A stretch of DNA of 7,776 nt from NCBI GenBank assembly GCA_017616575.1, contig JAFZXW010000155.1, positions 1 to 7,776 on the forward strand, written 5' to 3'. The notes beneath the pieces are model-generated. The model was not told where the DNA came from and searched no databases. It saw only the letters and a list, made by a program, of their open reading frames with translations. This stretch comes from Candidatus Methanomethylophilaceae archaeon. GTDB lineage: Archaea; Thermoplasmatota; Thermoplasmata; Methanomassiliicoccales; Methanomethylophilaceae. Positions 1-6,517 of this stretch are shown here, piece after piece. The position numbers and the translations under genes are program-made. The first letter of the stretch is position 1. Each line of letters starts with the position of its first letter.

Positions 1-864
1 GAGGATCATCATGGACCCGAAGACGCACACCAGCACATAGCCCAGGTTGGAGACGAGGTCCATCACGCGAGGCATGAGGCCGGTCGCGAACCTGGTCCTG
101 AACGCGCTCCTGTAGAGGCTCTCGTTAATCTCCTCGAACCTTGCCATGGCGCGCTCCCCGTCGTTGTAGGTGTTGACGATGTCCATCCCGTAGTAGAGCT
201 CCTCCACCAGGGCGTTCATCTGGCCGAGGCTCCTGGCCTGGGCGACGAAGTACCCCTGCGACCTCTTGATTATGGTCAGCATGACCGCGAACCCGGCCGC
301 CACGGGGATTATGGAGACTATTGCGAGGGTGCTGTTGGTCAGCATCATCATGACGACGGATCCGACCATCATGGTCAGCGCGGTGACGGTGTCGCAGATG
401 CATTCGGCGGACTGGGTGCGGATGGTGTCGGTGTCGTTGGTGAACAGGCTCATCACGTTGCCAGTGCTCATCCTGTCCAGGGCCCTCAGCGGGATGCGGA
501 ACGCCTTCTTCGACAGGTCCCTGCGCATGGCGTCGCCGTTCAGCTCGGACGCGCGGGGCACGACGTAGTTCTGCAGGGTGGAGAATACCATGCTCATGAC
601 GTAGAGCAGGACGAGGACGGCCCCGGCGCCTCCTATCAGGGCGAGGTCCGCCGTCCCGGAGGATATCCCGTCCGAGATGCCGTCGGTCATCACAGCCAGG
701 TACTGGGGCGCGATGAGTAGCGCGGCCGAGGACACGAGTGAGAAGACGATCCCGGCGATTATGTGCCATCTGTACTCCCCGATGTAGCGCAATAGCGCGG
801 CGAGGGTCCCCCAAAGGCTCTTGGGCTTCTCCATCGTGGTCCAGCTGGGGCCTCCGGGCGGCAT
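1..864 (-). CDS. Heterodimeric ABC exporter, second subunit (membrane domain; C-terminal ATPase off the window)
   Basis: Partial gene of 288 visible residues, open at the left edge. It looks like the six-helix transmembrane domain of an ABC exporter half-transporter, which moves drugs, lipids or peptides out across the membrane. Hydrophobic segments lie near residues 34-56, 75-95, 157-199 (two helices) and 266-288. A family-typical cytoplasmic stretch, RMSTGNVMSLFTNDTDTIR, lies at 131-149, and the coupling region EELYYGMDIVNTYN at 221-234. The ATPase domain would follow beyond position 1. I chose the ATG at 862-864 because a GGAGG ribosome binding site precedes it by 7 bases and MPPGGP is a usual start for this subunit; an internal ATG at 832-834 is the alternative. 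The gene overlaps the upstream exporter gene by 106 bases in another frame, so the two are surely co-transcribed. The upstream subunit has the degenerate ATP site, so this one is expected to carry the catalytic glutamate. Confidence 0.9.
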   Translation of the reverse strand, partial: MPPGGPSWTTMEKPKSLWGTLAALLRYIGEYRWHIIAGIVFSLVSSAALLIAPQYLAVMTDGISDGISSGTADLALIGGAGAVLVLLYVMSMVFSTLQNYVVPRASELNGDAMRRDLSKKAFRIPLRALDRMSTGNVMSLFTNDTDTIRTQSAECICDTVTALTMMVGSVVMMMLTNSTLAIVSIIPVAAGFAVMLTIIKRSQGYFVAQARSLGQMNALVEELYYGMDIVNTYNDGERAMARFEEINESLYRSAFRTRFATGLMPRVMDLVSNLGYVLVCVFGSMMIL

Positions 865-2600
865 CGGCGCGCCTCCAGCTGGGCCTTGGCGGTGTCGATG
901 TACGGCCTGCAGGACCTCATGAGCTCCTCGTGGGTCCCGGCCCCGACAACCTTCCCCTGGTCTAGAACGAGAATCAGGTCGGCGTCCATCACGGTCCCGA
1001 CCCTCTGGGCCACTATGACCTTGGTGGTCCCGGCCATGGACTCTGCCATCGCGCGGCGGAGCGCCTTGTCGGTCTTGAAGTCGAGTGCCGAGAACGAATC
1101 GTCGAGGATCACGGCCTCCGGGTCCTTGCAGATGGCGCGGGCGATAGCTATCCTTTGCTTCTGCCCCCCGGAGACGTTCCTTCCGTACTGGGATAGGACG
1201 GTGTCCGTCCCCTCCGGGAGCCTGGACACGAAGTCCTCCGCCTGGGCTATCCTCAGCGCGCGCATGACGTCGTCCATGTCCCTAGACGAGGACGTCTCGC
1301 CGTAGTTGACGTTGTATTCGACGGACCCGGTGAATATGACCGGCGTCTGCGGCACATACCCTATGCGGGAGTACAGCGCCTTCCTGGTGTACTCCTTGAC
1401 GTCCTTCCCGTCCACCAGCACCTGCCCGGAGTCCGGGTCGTATTGCCTGAGGATGAGCCGGAGCAGGGTGCTCTTCCCGCTTCCGGTGGAGCCGAGCACG
1501 GCCAGCGTCTGCCCTTCTGTTATCTTGAAGCTGACGTCCTCCAGGGCGGGGGAGGTCCTCCCCGGGTACGTGAACGTCACGTTCCTGAACTCTATCTCCC
1601 CTTTCAGTGGCGTCTCGCCGGAGAACCCCCCTTCCGGGACGCTTATCCCCCTCTCGATGACCTCGGTTATCCTGCCGTATGCGACCTTGGCGCCAGGGAA
1701 CCCGCGGATGATCCCGATCATCATCATGAACGCGGTCATGATCTGCAGCGCGTACGACGAGAACACGACCATGTCCGAGAACAGGCGGAACCTGGAGTCC
1801 GGGTCGGAGACGTCGGATATCATCAGGGCGCCGGTCCAGTATATCCCGATGGTCATCAGGTTGATCACCATGTTGGACACCCCGCTCAGGGGGGCCATCC
1901 GTCCGAACAGATGGACGCTGTTCTGGAGGAGGGCGTCGCTGGCCTCGTCGAACCTCCTCTCGCGGTAGTCTTCGGCGTTGTAGGCGCGTATGACCTTGGA
2001 GCCCAGGAGGTTCTCGCGCACCTCCCGGTTGACGTCGTCCTTAAGCCATTGGACCTTCTTGATGAAGCCCATCACCGACCACATCACGACGGCTATGGTG
2101 CATGTAATCACCAGCACCCCCGCGGCGGTTATCGCCGTCCACTCCCAGCTGCCGCCGGAGATCTTCAGTATCGCCCAGGTGGCCAGCACGGGGGACTTGA
2201 TTATTATCTGCAGGCTCCTCCCGAAGAAGTTCTGCAGCTGGTACGGGTCGTTGGTGCTCCTGGTGACCAGCGACGCGGCGGAGATCTCGGACATGTCCTG
2301 CGAGGACAGCTTCTGCACCCTGGCGAACATCCTCAGCCGGAGGGTGCGGACGTACGACGCGGAGAACCTCGCCGCGAAGAACCCAGCGCTTACCGCGGCG
2401 GCCAGGCTCAGCAGGGCGCAGGCGGCCATCTCGTATCCCTTCTCGGCGACGAGGTCCGACCCTCCGCCGGTCTGGATTGCGTACGTGATGTCGTTCATGT
2501 ACTCCGGGATCTTCAGGTCCAGGTACACCTGGAACACGATGCAGGCGGTGCAGAGGGCGACGTAAGCCCAGTCCTTCCTGGTGAAGTATTTGAAGATCAT
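759..2600 (-). CDS. Heterodimeric ABC exporter, first subunit with degenerate ATPase site (membrane domain plus ATPase)
   Basis: A 613-residue half-transporter. The transmembrane domain covers about residues 1-310, with hydrophobic segments near 10-28, 57-78, 130-147, 154-180, 240-262 and 275-300. The ATPase domain covers about 334-575. Visible ATPase motifs are Walker A GSTGSGKST (370-378), Q-loop glutamine Q418, signature VSGGQ (476-480) and Walker B VILDD (497-501). The catalytic glutamate is replaced by Asp501, and the switch histidine by Gln532 (VAQRV). This D/Q pair marks the subunit with the weakened site in heterodimeric exporters such as TM287 of TM287/288, so it should pair with the next gene. 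Its start is supported by AGGAG at 2607-2611, six bases upstream. Family members normally end shortly after the stretch corresponding to YIDTAKAQLEA (567-577); here 34 extra low-complexity residues (580-613) read through the start of the partner gene, apparently after loss of a stop codon at codon 580. Exported substrate unknown. Confidence 0.95.
   Translation of the reverse strand: MIFKYFTRKDWAYVALCTACIVFQVYLDLKIPEYMNDITYAIQTGGGSDLVAEKGYEMAACALLSLAAAVSAGFFAARFSASYVRTLRLRMFARVQKLSSQDMSEISAASLVTRSTNDPYQLQNFFGRSLQIIIKSPVLATWAILKISGGSWEWTAITAAGVLVITCTIAVVMWSVMGFIKKVQWLKDDVNREVRENLLGSKVIRAYNAEDYRERRFDEASDALLQNSVHLFGRMAPLSGVSNMVINLMTIGIYWTGALMISDVSDPDSRFRLFSDMVVFSSYALQIMTAFMMMIGIIRGFPGAKVAYGRITEVIERGISVPEGGFSGETPLKGEIEFRNVTFTYPGRTSPALEDVSFKITEGQTLAVLGSTGSGKSTLLRLILRQYDPDSGQVLVDGKDVKEYTRKALYSRIGYVPQTPVIFTGSVEYNVNYGETSSSRDMDDVMRALRIAQAEDFVSRLPEGTDTVLSQYGRNVSGGQKQRIAIARAICKDPEAVILDDSFSALDFKTDKALRRAMAESMAGTTKVIVAQRVGTVMDADLILVLDQGKVVGAGTHEELMRSCRPYIDTAKAQLEARRCRPEAPAGPRWRSPRAFGGPSPRYCATSGSTDGT
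872..876 (-). promoter_or_regulatory. Ribosome binding site of the second exporter subunit
   Basis: On the minus strand this reads GGAGG, seven bases upstream of the ATG at 862-864. It lies inside the coding region of the upstream exporter gene. It favours that ATG over the downstream ATG at 832-834, which has no comparable site. Confidence 0.7.
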
Positions 2601-2620
2601 CGCCGGCTCCTGTCAATAAT

Positions 2621-2635
2621 GGAACAGCGTGTTCC
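2621..2635. promoter_or_regulatory. Inverted repeat upstream of the exporter genes (candidate operator)
   Basis: GGAACA-GCG-TGTTCC is a perfect inverted repeat with 6-base arms and a 3-base centre. It lies 20 bases upstream of the first exporter gene's ATG, just beyond its ribosome binding site. If the TATA-like element at 2651-2660 is used, transcription would begin near 2625-2632, inside the repeat. That is a common position for an archaeal repressor site. No regulator gene is visible in the window. Confidence 0.4.
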
Positions 2636-2650
2636 GTAACGCTTCCGCGT

Positions 2651-2660
2651 CCTTAATCTT
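2651..2660 (-). promoter_or_regulatory. Possible weak TATA-like element for the exporter operon
   Basis: On the minus strand this reads AAGATTAAGG, the most AT-rich segment in the otherwise GC-rich gap 2601-2745. It sits about 25 bases upstream of the inverted repeat at 2621-2635. The match to an archaeal TATA box is weak. It is suggested mainly because the preceding operon appears to terminate at 2746-2793, so the exporter needs its own promoter. Confidence 0.25.
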
Positions 2661-2745
2661 GCGCCGTCCGGTGGGCGTGATGGGGCCATCCGTTCTGCGA
2701 TTCCACAATCGGCGGCCGCAGCGCACGCGTCCGGACCGCACCCCT

Positions 2746-2793
2746 TCAAAAAGCTATGAGAACGAAGGCGCCCGGGGGCCTCCCGGGCCTTCG
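2746..2793 (-). terminator. Hairpin terminator at the end of the uptake operon
   Basis: Arms 2763-2768 plus 2771-2776 pair with 2782-2793 (CGAAGG/CCTTCG and CCCGGG/CCCGGG). The stem is 12 base pairs, with a 2-base bulge at 2769-2770 and a 5-base loop. On the minus strand it is followed by a TTTTT run that overlaps the stop codon of the ATPase gene at 2746-2748. A second near-perfect palindrome lies just before it at 2801-2820, with one mismatched pair. Both are inside the annotated ATPase reading frame, so the ATPase tail and the terminator overlap. Confidence 0.5.
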
Positions 2794-3648
2794 AGAACCG
2801 ACGGCGTCCGCGGAGGCCGTGCGGGTTTTGAAAAATCGAGGCTCCTTCCATCCAGGTCGCGTCTTCTCGCCCCTGGCGGTCTTCGCGTGGTTTGACACGT
2901 ATTCGATGTGGAGGAACCCGGTGTTGCTGCTCCTGGTCACGATCGCCTCGGCGCCGTATACGGCCATGATGTTCTTGGGGGTGAGGACCTCCTCCGGGGT
3001 CCCATAGGCGTACACCTCCCCGTTTTTGAGCAGGTACAGCTTGTCGCAGTACTCGGCAGCGATGTTCAGGTCGTGCAGCGCGGCCAGGACGGTCAGGCCG
3101 AGGCTCTTGACCACGTCCATGAGCTGCAGCTGGTATTTGATGTCCAGATGGTTCGTCGGCTCGTCCAGCATCATGCAGGGGGTCTGCTGGGCCATGGCCC
3201 TGGCGAGGACGATCCTCTGCTGCTCCCCGCCGGAGAGGGTGAAAAAGCTCCTGTCGGCGAACTCGAACATGTCCACCTTCTTCAGGGCCTCGGTGGCTAT
3301 GGCCCTGTCCTCGGCGTTGTCGAACTCCATGGACTTCTTATGCGGGGAGCGGCCCATCAGCACGACGTCTATGACCTTGAAGTCGAACGGGGAGTAAGTG
3401 TGCTGCGGCACGACGGAGGTCCTGAGGGCGCTCTCGTGGATCGTCATGCGCTTGAGCTCGTCGCCCATGACCATTATGTCGCCCTCGTACTTCGAGATCA
3501 CGCGGTAGACGGCCTTGAGCATGGTGGACTTCCCGCTTCCGTTGGGACCTATCAGCCCCACGAACTCGTTCTCGCCGACGTGGACGTCCACCTTTTTGAT
3601 GATGTTCTTGTGCCCCAGGGTTATCTCGAGGTCGTGGATGTCTATCAT
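2746..3648 (-). CDS. ABC importer ATPase, FecE/BtuD type
   Basis: A 300-residue ATP-binding subunit that powers a FecCD-type importer on the cytoplasmic face. Motifs are complete: Walker A GPNGSGKST (34-42), Q-loop Q82, signature LSGGE (138-142), Walker B MMLDEPT (159-165) with catalytic Glu163, and switch His192. The start ATG directly abuts the TGA of the permease gene, with no intervening base, and GGAGG in the end of the permease gene lies seven bases upstream. This is tight translational coupling. The core domain ends near residue 240. Common family lengths are about 250-275, so the last 30 or so residues, rich in R, P, G and A, look like an extension; it runs over two hairpins, including the terminator. 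No frame shift that would give a better ending was found. Substrate class is siderophore-iron, cobalamin or heme by family; the exact substrate cannot be read from an ATPase. Confidence 0.95.
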   Translation of the reverse strand: MIDIHDLEITLGHKNIIKKVDVHVGENEFVGLIGPNGSGKSTMLKAVYRVISKYEGDIMVMGDELKRMTIHESALRTSVVPQHTYSPFDFKVIDVVLMGRSPHKKSMEFDNAEDRAIATEALKKVDMFEFADRSFFTLSGGEQQRIVLARAMAQQTPCMMLDEPTNHLDIKYQLQLMDVVKSLGLTVLAALHDLNIAAEYCDKLYLLKNGEVYAYGTPEEVLTPKNIMAVYGAEAIVTRSSNTGFLHIEYVSNHAKTARGEKTRPGWKEPRFFKTRTASADAVGSRRPGRPPGAFVLIAF

Positions 3649-4749
3649 TCAGCTGCCTCCGAAGGAGTACGTCCTTTTTATCAGGATGTAGGCGAACACG
3701 GGGGCTCCGCAGAACGCGGTCAGTATCCCTATGGGCAGCTCGTTCCCCGGGACCATCACGCGGCACAATATGTCGCACACGACCAGGAACAGCGCCCCCA
3801 CGACGCATGCCACGGGGAGGAGCTTCCAATGGTTGTTCCCGGTCAGCCCCCTCACAATGTGGGGGATGATCAGCCCGACGAACCCTATCATCCCGCAGAA
3901 GCAGACCGCCGTCCCGGTGAGCAGCGACGTGAACAGGACGAACAGCCTCCTCTTCTTGGACAGGTCTATCCCCAGGGTGGTGGCGACGTCGTCGCCGGTG
4001 AGCATGGTGTTGAGGTGGCGTATCTGCGTGGTGAACACCACCGAGCATATGATGAAAGCCGCAAGGGGTATGATGATCTTGGACCAGGTGGTGCCCGCGA
4101 AGGACCCCATCAGCCAGAAGGAGATCTCCTGCATCTCGTCCTTGTCGGCGAAGAACACGACTATGAGGTTGGATATGGCGCCGACCAGGCTGGCCACTAT
4201 GGTTCCCGACAGCACCAGTTTCACGCTTGTGGTGCGCCCTCCGGCCGAGGACAGCCCCAGCACGAACAGCGCCGACCCGAAGGACCCGATGAAGGCCATG
4301 GTCGCAATCCCGTAGTTCCCCAAGGCCGCTCCGAGGAACCCGGAGAGACCGACGGCGATGCTGACCGTCGCTCCCAGCGACGCGCCCGAGGACATCCCCA
4401 GGATGTACGGGTCCGCCAGAGGGTTCTGGACGGTCGCCTGCATCACGACTCCGGACATCGCCAGGCAGGCGCCGATGACGGCGGCCATCACGACGCGCGG
4501 GGAACGTATGCTCATCACGATGTCGTACTTCACGCCCTCGCCCCAGTAGTCGGGGTCTCCAAGCACGATGTGGCCGAAGCTCAGCTTGTAGACGATGTTG
4601 TCTACCACGATGTTCCAGACGTCCCAGAATTCGATGTAATAGTTTCCGATCGAGAGTCCGGCCACCATCGCCGCCATGAGCCCCACGGCCAGCACGGCGA
4701 TGAGGGATATGGTCGACAACCTGCCCAAACGTTCCTTGACGTAGTTCAT
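3649..4749 (-). CDS. ABC importer permease, FecCD/BtuC type
   Basis: A 366-residue membrane protein forming the channel of the importer as a dimer, each chain normally with ten helices. The first helix is near residues 13-35. The conserved block RSPRVVMAAVIGACLAMSG (82-100), followed by VVMQATVQNPLADPYILGMSSGAS (101-124), is diagnostic of the family. So are IGFVGLIIPHIVR (288-300), the ATPase contact region around the TGDDVATTLGID loop (251-262), and the end ELPIGILTAFCGAPVFAYIL (337-356). Length and all motifs are normal and the gene is intact. GAGGT at 4754-4758 lies four bases upstream of the ATG. It sits between the binding-protein gene and the ATPase gene, in the usual operon order. After correcting the binding protein's frameshift the gap between the two genes is 42 bases and holds a hairpin; uncorrected, the two reading frames overlap as ATGA. 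Confidence 0.96.
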   Translation of the reverse strand: MNYVKERLGRLSTISLIAVLAVGLMAAMVAGLSIGNYYIEFWDVWNIVVDNIVYKLSFGHIVLGDPDYWGEGVKYDIVMSIRSPRVVMAAVIGACLAMSGVVMQATVQNPLADPYILGMSSGASLGATVSIAVGLSGFLGAALGNYGIATMAFIGSFGSALFVLGLSSAGGRTTSVKLVLSGTIVASLVGAISNLIVVFFADKDEMQEISFWLMGSFAGTTWSKIIIPLAAFIICSVVFTTQIRHLNTMLTGDDVATTLGIDLSKKRRLFVLFTSLLTGTAVCFCGMIGFVGLIIPHIVRGLTGNNHWKLLPVACVVGALFLVVCDILCRVMVPGNELPIGILTAFCGAPVFAYILIKRTYSFGGS

Positions 4750-4767
4750 GTGGACCTCAGGTAAAGG

Positions 4768-4784
4768 GAGGGGCTGGGCCCCTC
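4768..4784 (-). promoter_or_regulatory. Stem-loop between binding-protein and permease genes
   Basis: GAGGGGC (4768-4774) pairs perfectly with GCCCCTC (4778-4784) across a 3-base loop. It starts eight bases after the corrected stop codon of the binding-protein gene and lies ten bases before the permease ribosome binding site. It has no strong T run after it on the minus strand. Such intercistronic hairpins often stabilise or partly terminate the message, so that the binding protein is made in excess over the permease. That role is inferred from position only. Confidence 0.45.
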
Positions 4785-4791
4785 GTTTGTC

Positions 4792-6395
4792 TCAGGCCAG
4801 TTCGGGATACAGCATCCCGAAGATGACCTCGAGTATGTCGGACTGCATGACGCCGCCCATGTAGAGCTGTGCGAACGACAGGGCGTACACGTCGGCGGAT
4901 TTTCCGAGGGTCGCGTAGGCGGGCGTCGCCTTGAAGTCCGCGACCGTCTTGTCGAAGTTGCCGTTGTTGCTGTCGAACAGGATGATGTGTCGATCTTGTC
5001 GACGCCGTCGGGGAGGCAGACGTTGAGGATGTCCTCGGCGCCCTTCATCTCCATGGAGCCGGTGAAGAGGTTGATTCCTCCGGCCTGGGTGATGAGGTCA
5101 CCGGTGAGGAAGCTCGCCCCGTAGACGAACGCGTTGGTCTTGCTGTCTCCGTATCCGGTCTCGAGGATGACCGCGGTGTGCTTCTTGTCCTCGGTGATGC
5201 CGGCGTCCGCGAGCTTCTTCTGGAACTTCTCGGTGGAGCCCTTGAACTCGTTGATGAGCTTGTCGGCCGTCTCCTTGTCGTTGAAGACCTTTCCGATGTT
5301 CTCGATGATCGTGTAGTAGTCGTTCAGCGAGCCGGAGGGACGGTTGCACACCTGGCACACGGCGCCCCAGTTGTTGATCTCCTCCGCGGTGGCGAGGACC
5401 GCCTGGTTGTTCGCGGTGAAGGTCGAGGACCATCCGAGGATGAACTCGGGTTCCAGAGCGCGGACGTTCTCCACGTATCCCGCCAAGGCGCTCTGGGCGC
5501 CGGTGGTCTTCTTGACGGCGTCGTAGTCGTTCTGCACGCTGGGGTTGAGGCAGTCGTAGTCGTCGGCGGCCCAGGCGAAGACGATGTCGTCCTTGAGGCC
5601 GAAGAGAAGCGCGAGCTCGAGAGCGGAGTCCCAGACGGTGACGACCTTCGTGGGCTTGTGGGTGACGGTCTGCTCGACCGGGACGTTGGCGATCATGGTG
5701 GTGTAGGTTATGGGGTAGTACTTGGCGTCCTCGGGGGACATGAAGGCGAGGCACACGTTCTCGTTGGTCTTCCCGGAGATGGTGGCGACGCCGTTGCTGT
5801 AGGAGGCCTTGGAGCTCTTCATGGATCCGTCCCACTGGACTGCCTTGTCGGCGGTCTCGGCTTCCTTCTTGTCGAGCTTGTAAGGCACGTTGAAGCTGAC
5901 CTTGTCGGCGCTCACGGCCTTTCCGCTGGAGTCCTTCACGGACACGGACGCCAGGGCGCGGGCCTCGGTGTAGTCGTTCCCGATGATCCTCGTGATGGAG
6001 CTGGAGTCGGTGTAGGCGTTGAAATCGACGGTAAGCTCGCCGGAGGCGGCTCCCAAGGACCTGAGGGCCTCTTTGGAGAAAGTCACCTTCTTGTCGCCGT
6101 TGATCAAAGTGAGAGTCTTCGAGGAATCTGCCAGTTTCTTGAACCCGGAGGCGTTGATCTTCACCGTGGCGGAGTTCGATCCGGCGTTGTTGATGGTGAC
6201 GGGCAGGTCGCTTCCGGTGGCGCCGTTGATCCCCTGCTGGATGGTGGTGTCGGAGAGTTTTCCGTTGTTGTCGACGGCAACGTCGGTTATGGACTTCTTG
6301 TCCTCGGAGTTGCCGTTGTTGAGGATAATAATGGCGGCCGCCGCTATAATCACTATAGCGACCACCGCTGCTATAATTGCAACCTTTTTATCCAT
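4792..6395 (-). CDS. Membrane-anchored substrate-binding protein of FecB/BtuF type, with N-terminal beta-rich module; frameshifted
   Basis: This protein captures the substrate outside the cell and hands it to the permease. Residues 5-25 form a hydrophobic anchor (AIIAAVVAIVIIAAAAIIIL) with no lipobox cysteine, so the protein is probably tethered by an uncleaved helix. Residues about 36-230 form a Ser/Thr/Asn-rich, beta-like module. The binding domain starts near 249 (KVVTVWDSALELALLFGL), with the family-like stretches VRALEPEFILGWSS (311-324) and FLTGDLITQAGGINLF (429-444). The raw reading frame runs to 4746 (549 residues), but after about residue 469 it becomes a Ser/Thr/Arg-rich nonsense tail. 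Shifting by one base at 4986-4991 gives IILFDSNNGN... and finally LYMGGVMQSDILEV...LYPELA, stopping at 4792-4794. That is a normal family ending and gives 534 residues. Most isoleucines after the anchor use ATC, as in highly expressed genes. Substrate unknown: chelated iron, cobalamin or heme. Confidence 0.9.
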
Positions 6396-6408
6396 CGAAT
6401 CACTTGGA

Positions 6409-6416
6409 TATATAAT
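6409..6416 (+). promoter_or_regulatory. TATA-box candidate for the plus-strand permease/ATPase operon
   Basis: TATATAAT is the best TATA-like element in the window. Read on the plus strand it predicts transcription from about 6437-6440, giving an 80-base leader before the permease gene. On the minus strand it is only about 14-21 bases from the binding protein's ATG, which is too close for normal promoter use in that direction. It is flanked by GGAT and ATCC repeats. Confidence 0.45.
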
Positions 6417-6424
6417 CCGGATTA
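6413..6424. promoter_or_regulatory. Perfect 12-base palindrome in the divergent promoter region (candidate shared operator)
   Basis: TAATCCGGATTA is a perfect palindrome. It overlaps the plus-strand TATA candidate and the predicted minus-strand transcription start near 6416. A third GGAT half-site at 6406-6409 makes three spaced GGAT/ATCC elements. Its position between two divergent importer operons suggests one regulator controlling both, plausibly a metal- or ligand-sensing repressor. The regulator is not in the window. Confidence 0.45.
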
Positions 6425-6437
6425 AAGATGACTAACA

Positions 6438-6447
6438 GGTATATCAC
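6438..6447 (-). promoter_or_regulatory. TATA-like element for the binding-protein operon
   Basis: On the minus strand this reads GTGATATACC. It would place transcription start near 6416, about 20 bases before the binding protein's ATG at 6393-6395. A weak ribosome binding site, AGTGAT, lies at 6399-6404. An alternative is TTTAAT at 6420-6425, which would give an almost leaderless message. Confidence 0.35.
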
Positions 6448-6489
6448 GGTTGTGAGCGCAACCTCAACTTCAGTTAGGGCTTTTTCAGC

Positions 6490-6513
6490 TTTAGACAGAT
6501 TTGAACGTCTGAA
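6490..6513. repeat. Inverted repeat just upstream of the second permease gene
   Basis: TTTAGAC (6490-6496) and GTCTGAA (6507-6513) match as inverted repeats at six of seven positions, with a 10-base spacer. The right arm ends four bases before the TTG start of the permease gene, so protein binding or RNA folding here could affect its expression. A smaller inverted repeat, GGTTG/CAACC, lies at 6448-6463 in the same leader. Confidence 0.3.
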
Positions 6514-6517
6514 TTGA

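Noticed and set aside
125..814. 229-codon open frame on the minus strand
   Set aside because: Arg/His-rich shadow in another frame of the second exporter subunit, whose own frame has clear membrane segments and family motifs.
1443..2639. 398-codon open frame on the plus strand opposite the exporter gene
   Set aside because: It is antisense to strong ABC exporter motifs, with no domain of its own and composition explained by the opposite strand.
2597..2851. Possible small 84-codon gene between the ATPase and exporter genes
   Set aside because: It runs through the terminator and promoter region, lacks a ribosome binding site, and has a basic, cysteine-containing sequence with no pattern.
2908..4764. 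618-codon open frame on the plus strand opposite the permease and ATPase genes
   Set aside because: It is antisense to two clear ABC genes and its product is monotonous in H, G, V, D and E with no recognisable domain. Long antisense frames are expected in GC-rich DNA.
4984..4992. Programmed frameshifting in the binding-protein gene
   Set aside because: No slippery heptamer or downstream pseudoknot-like structure is evident, and the unshifted product would be a nonsense tail with no plausible role.
5178..6425. 415-codon open frame on the plus strand opposite the binding-protein gene
   Set aside because: It is a repetitive G/V/L/D shadow of the real gene with no motif, and it also reads across the promoter region.
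6431..6517. Cobalamin-type or other riboswitch in the leader of the second permease
   Set aside because: The leader is only about 80 bases, with short unconnected inverted repeats and no recognisable B12-box-like element.
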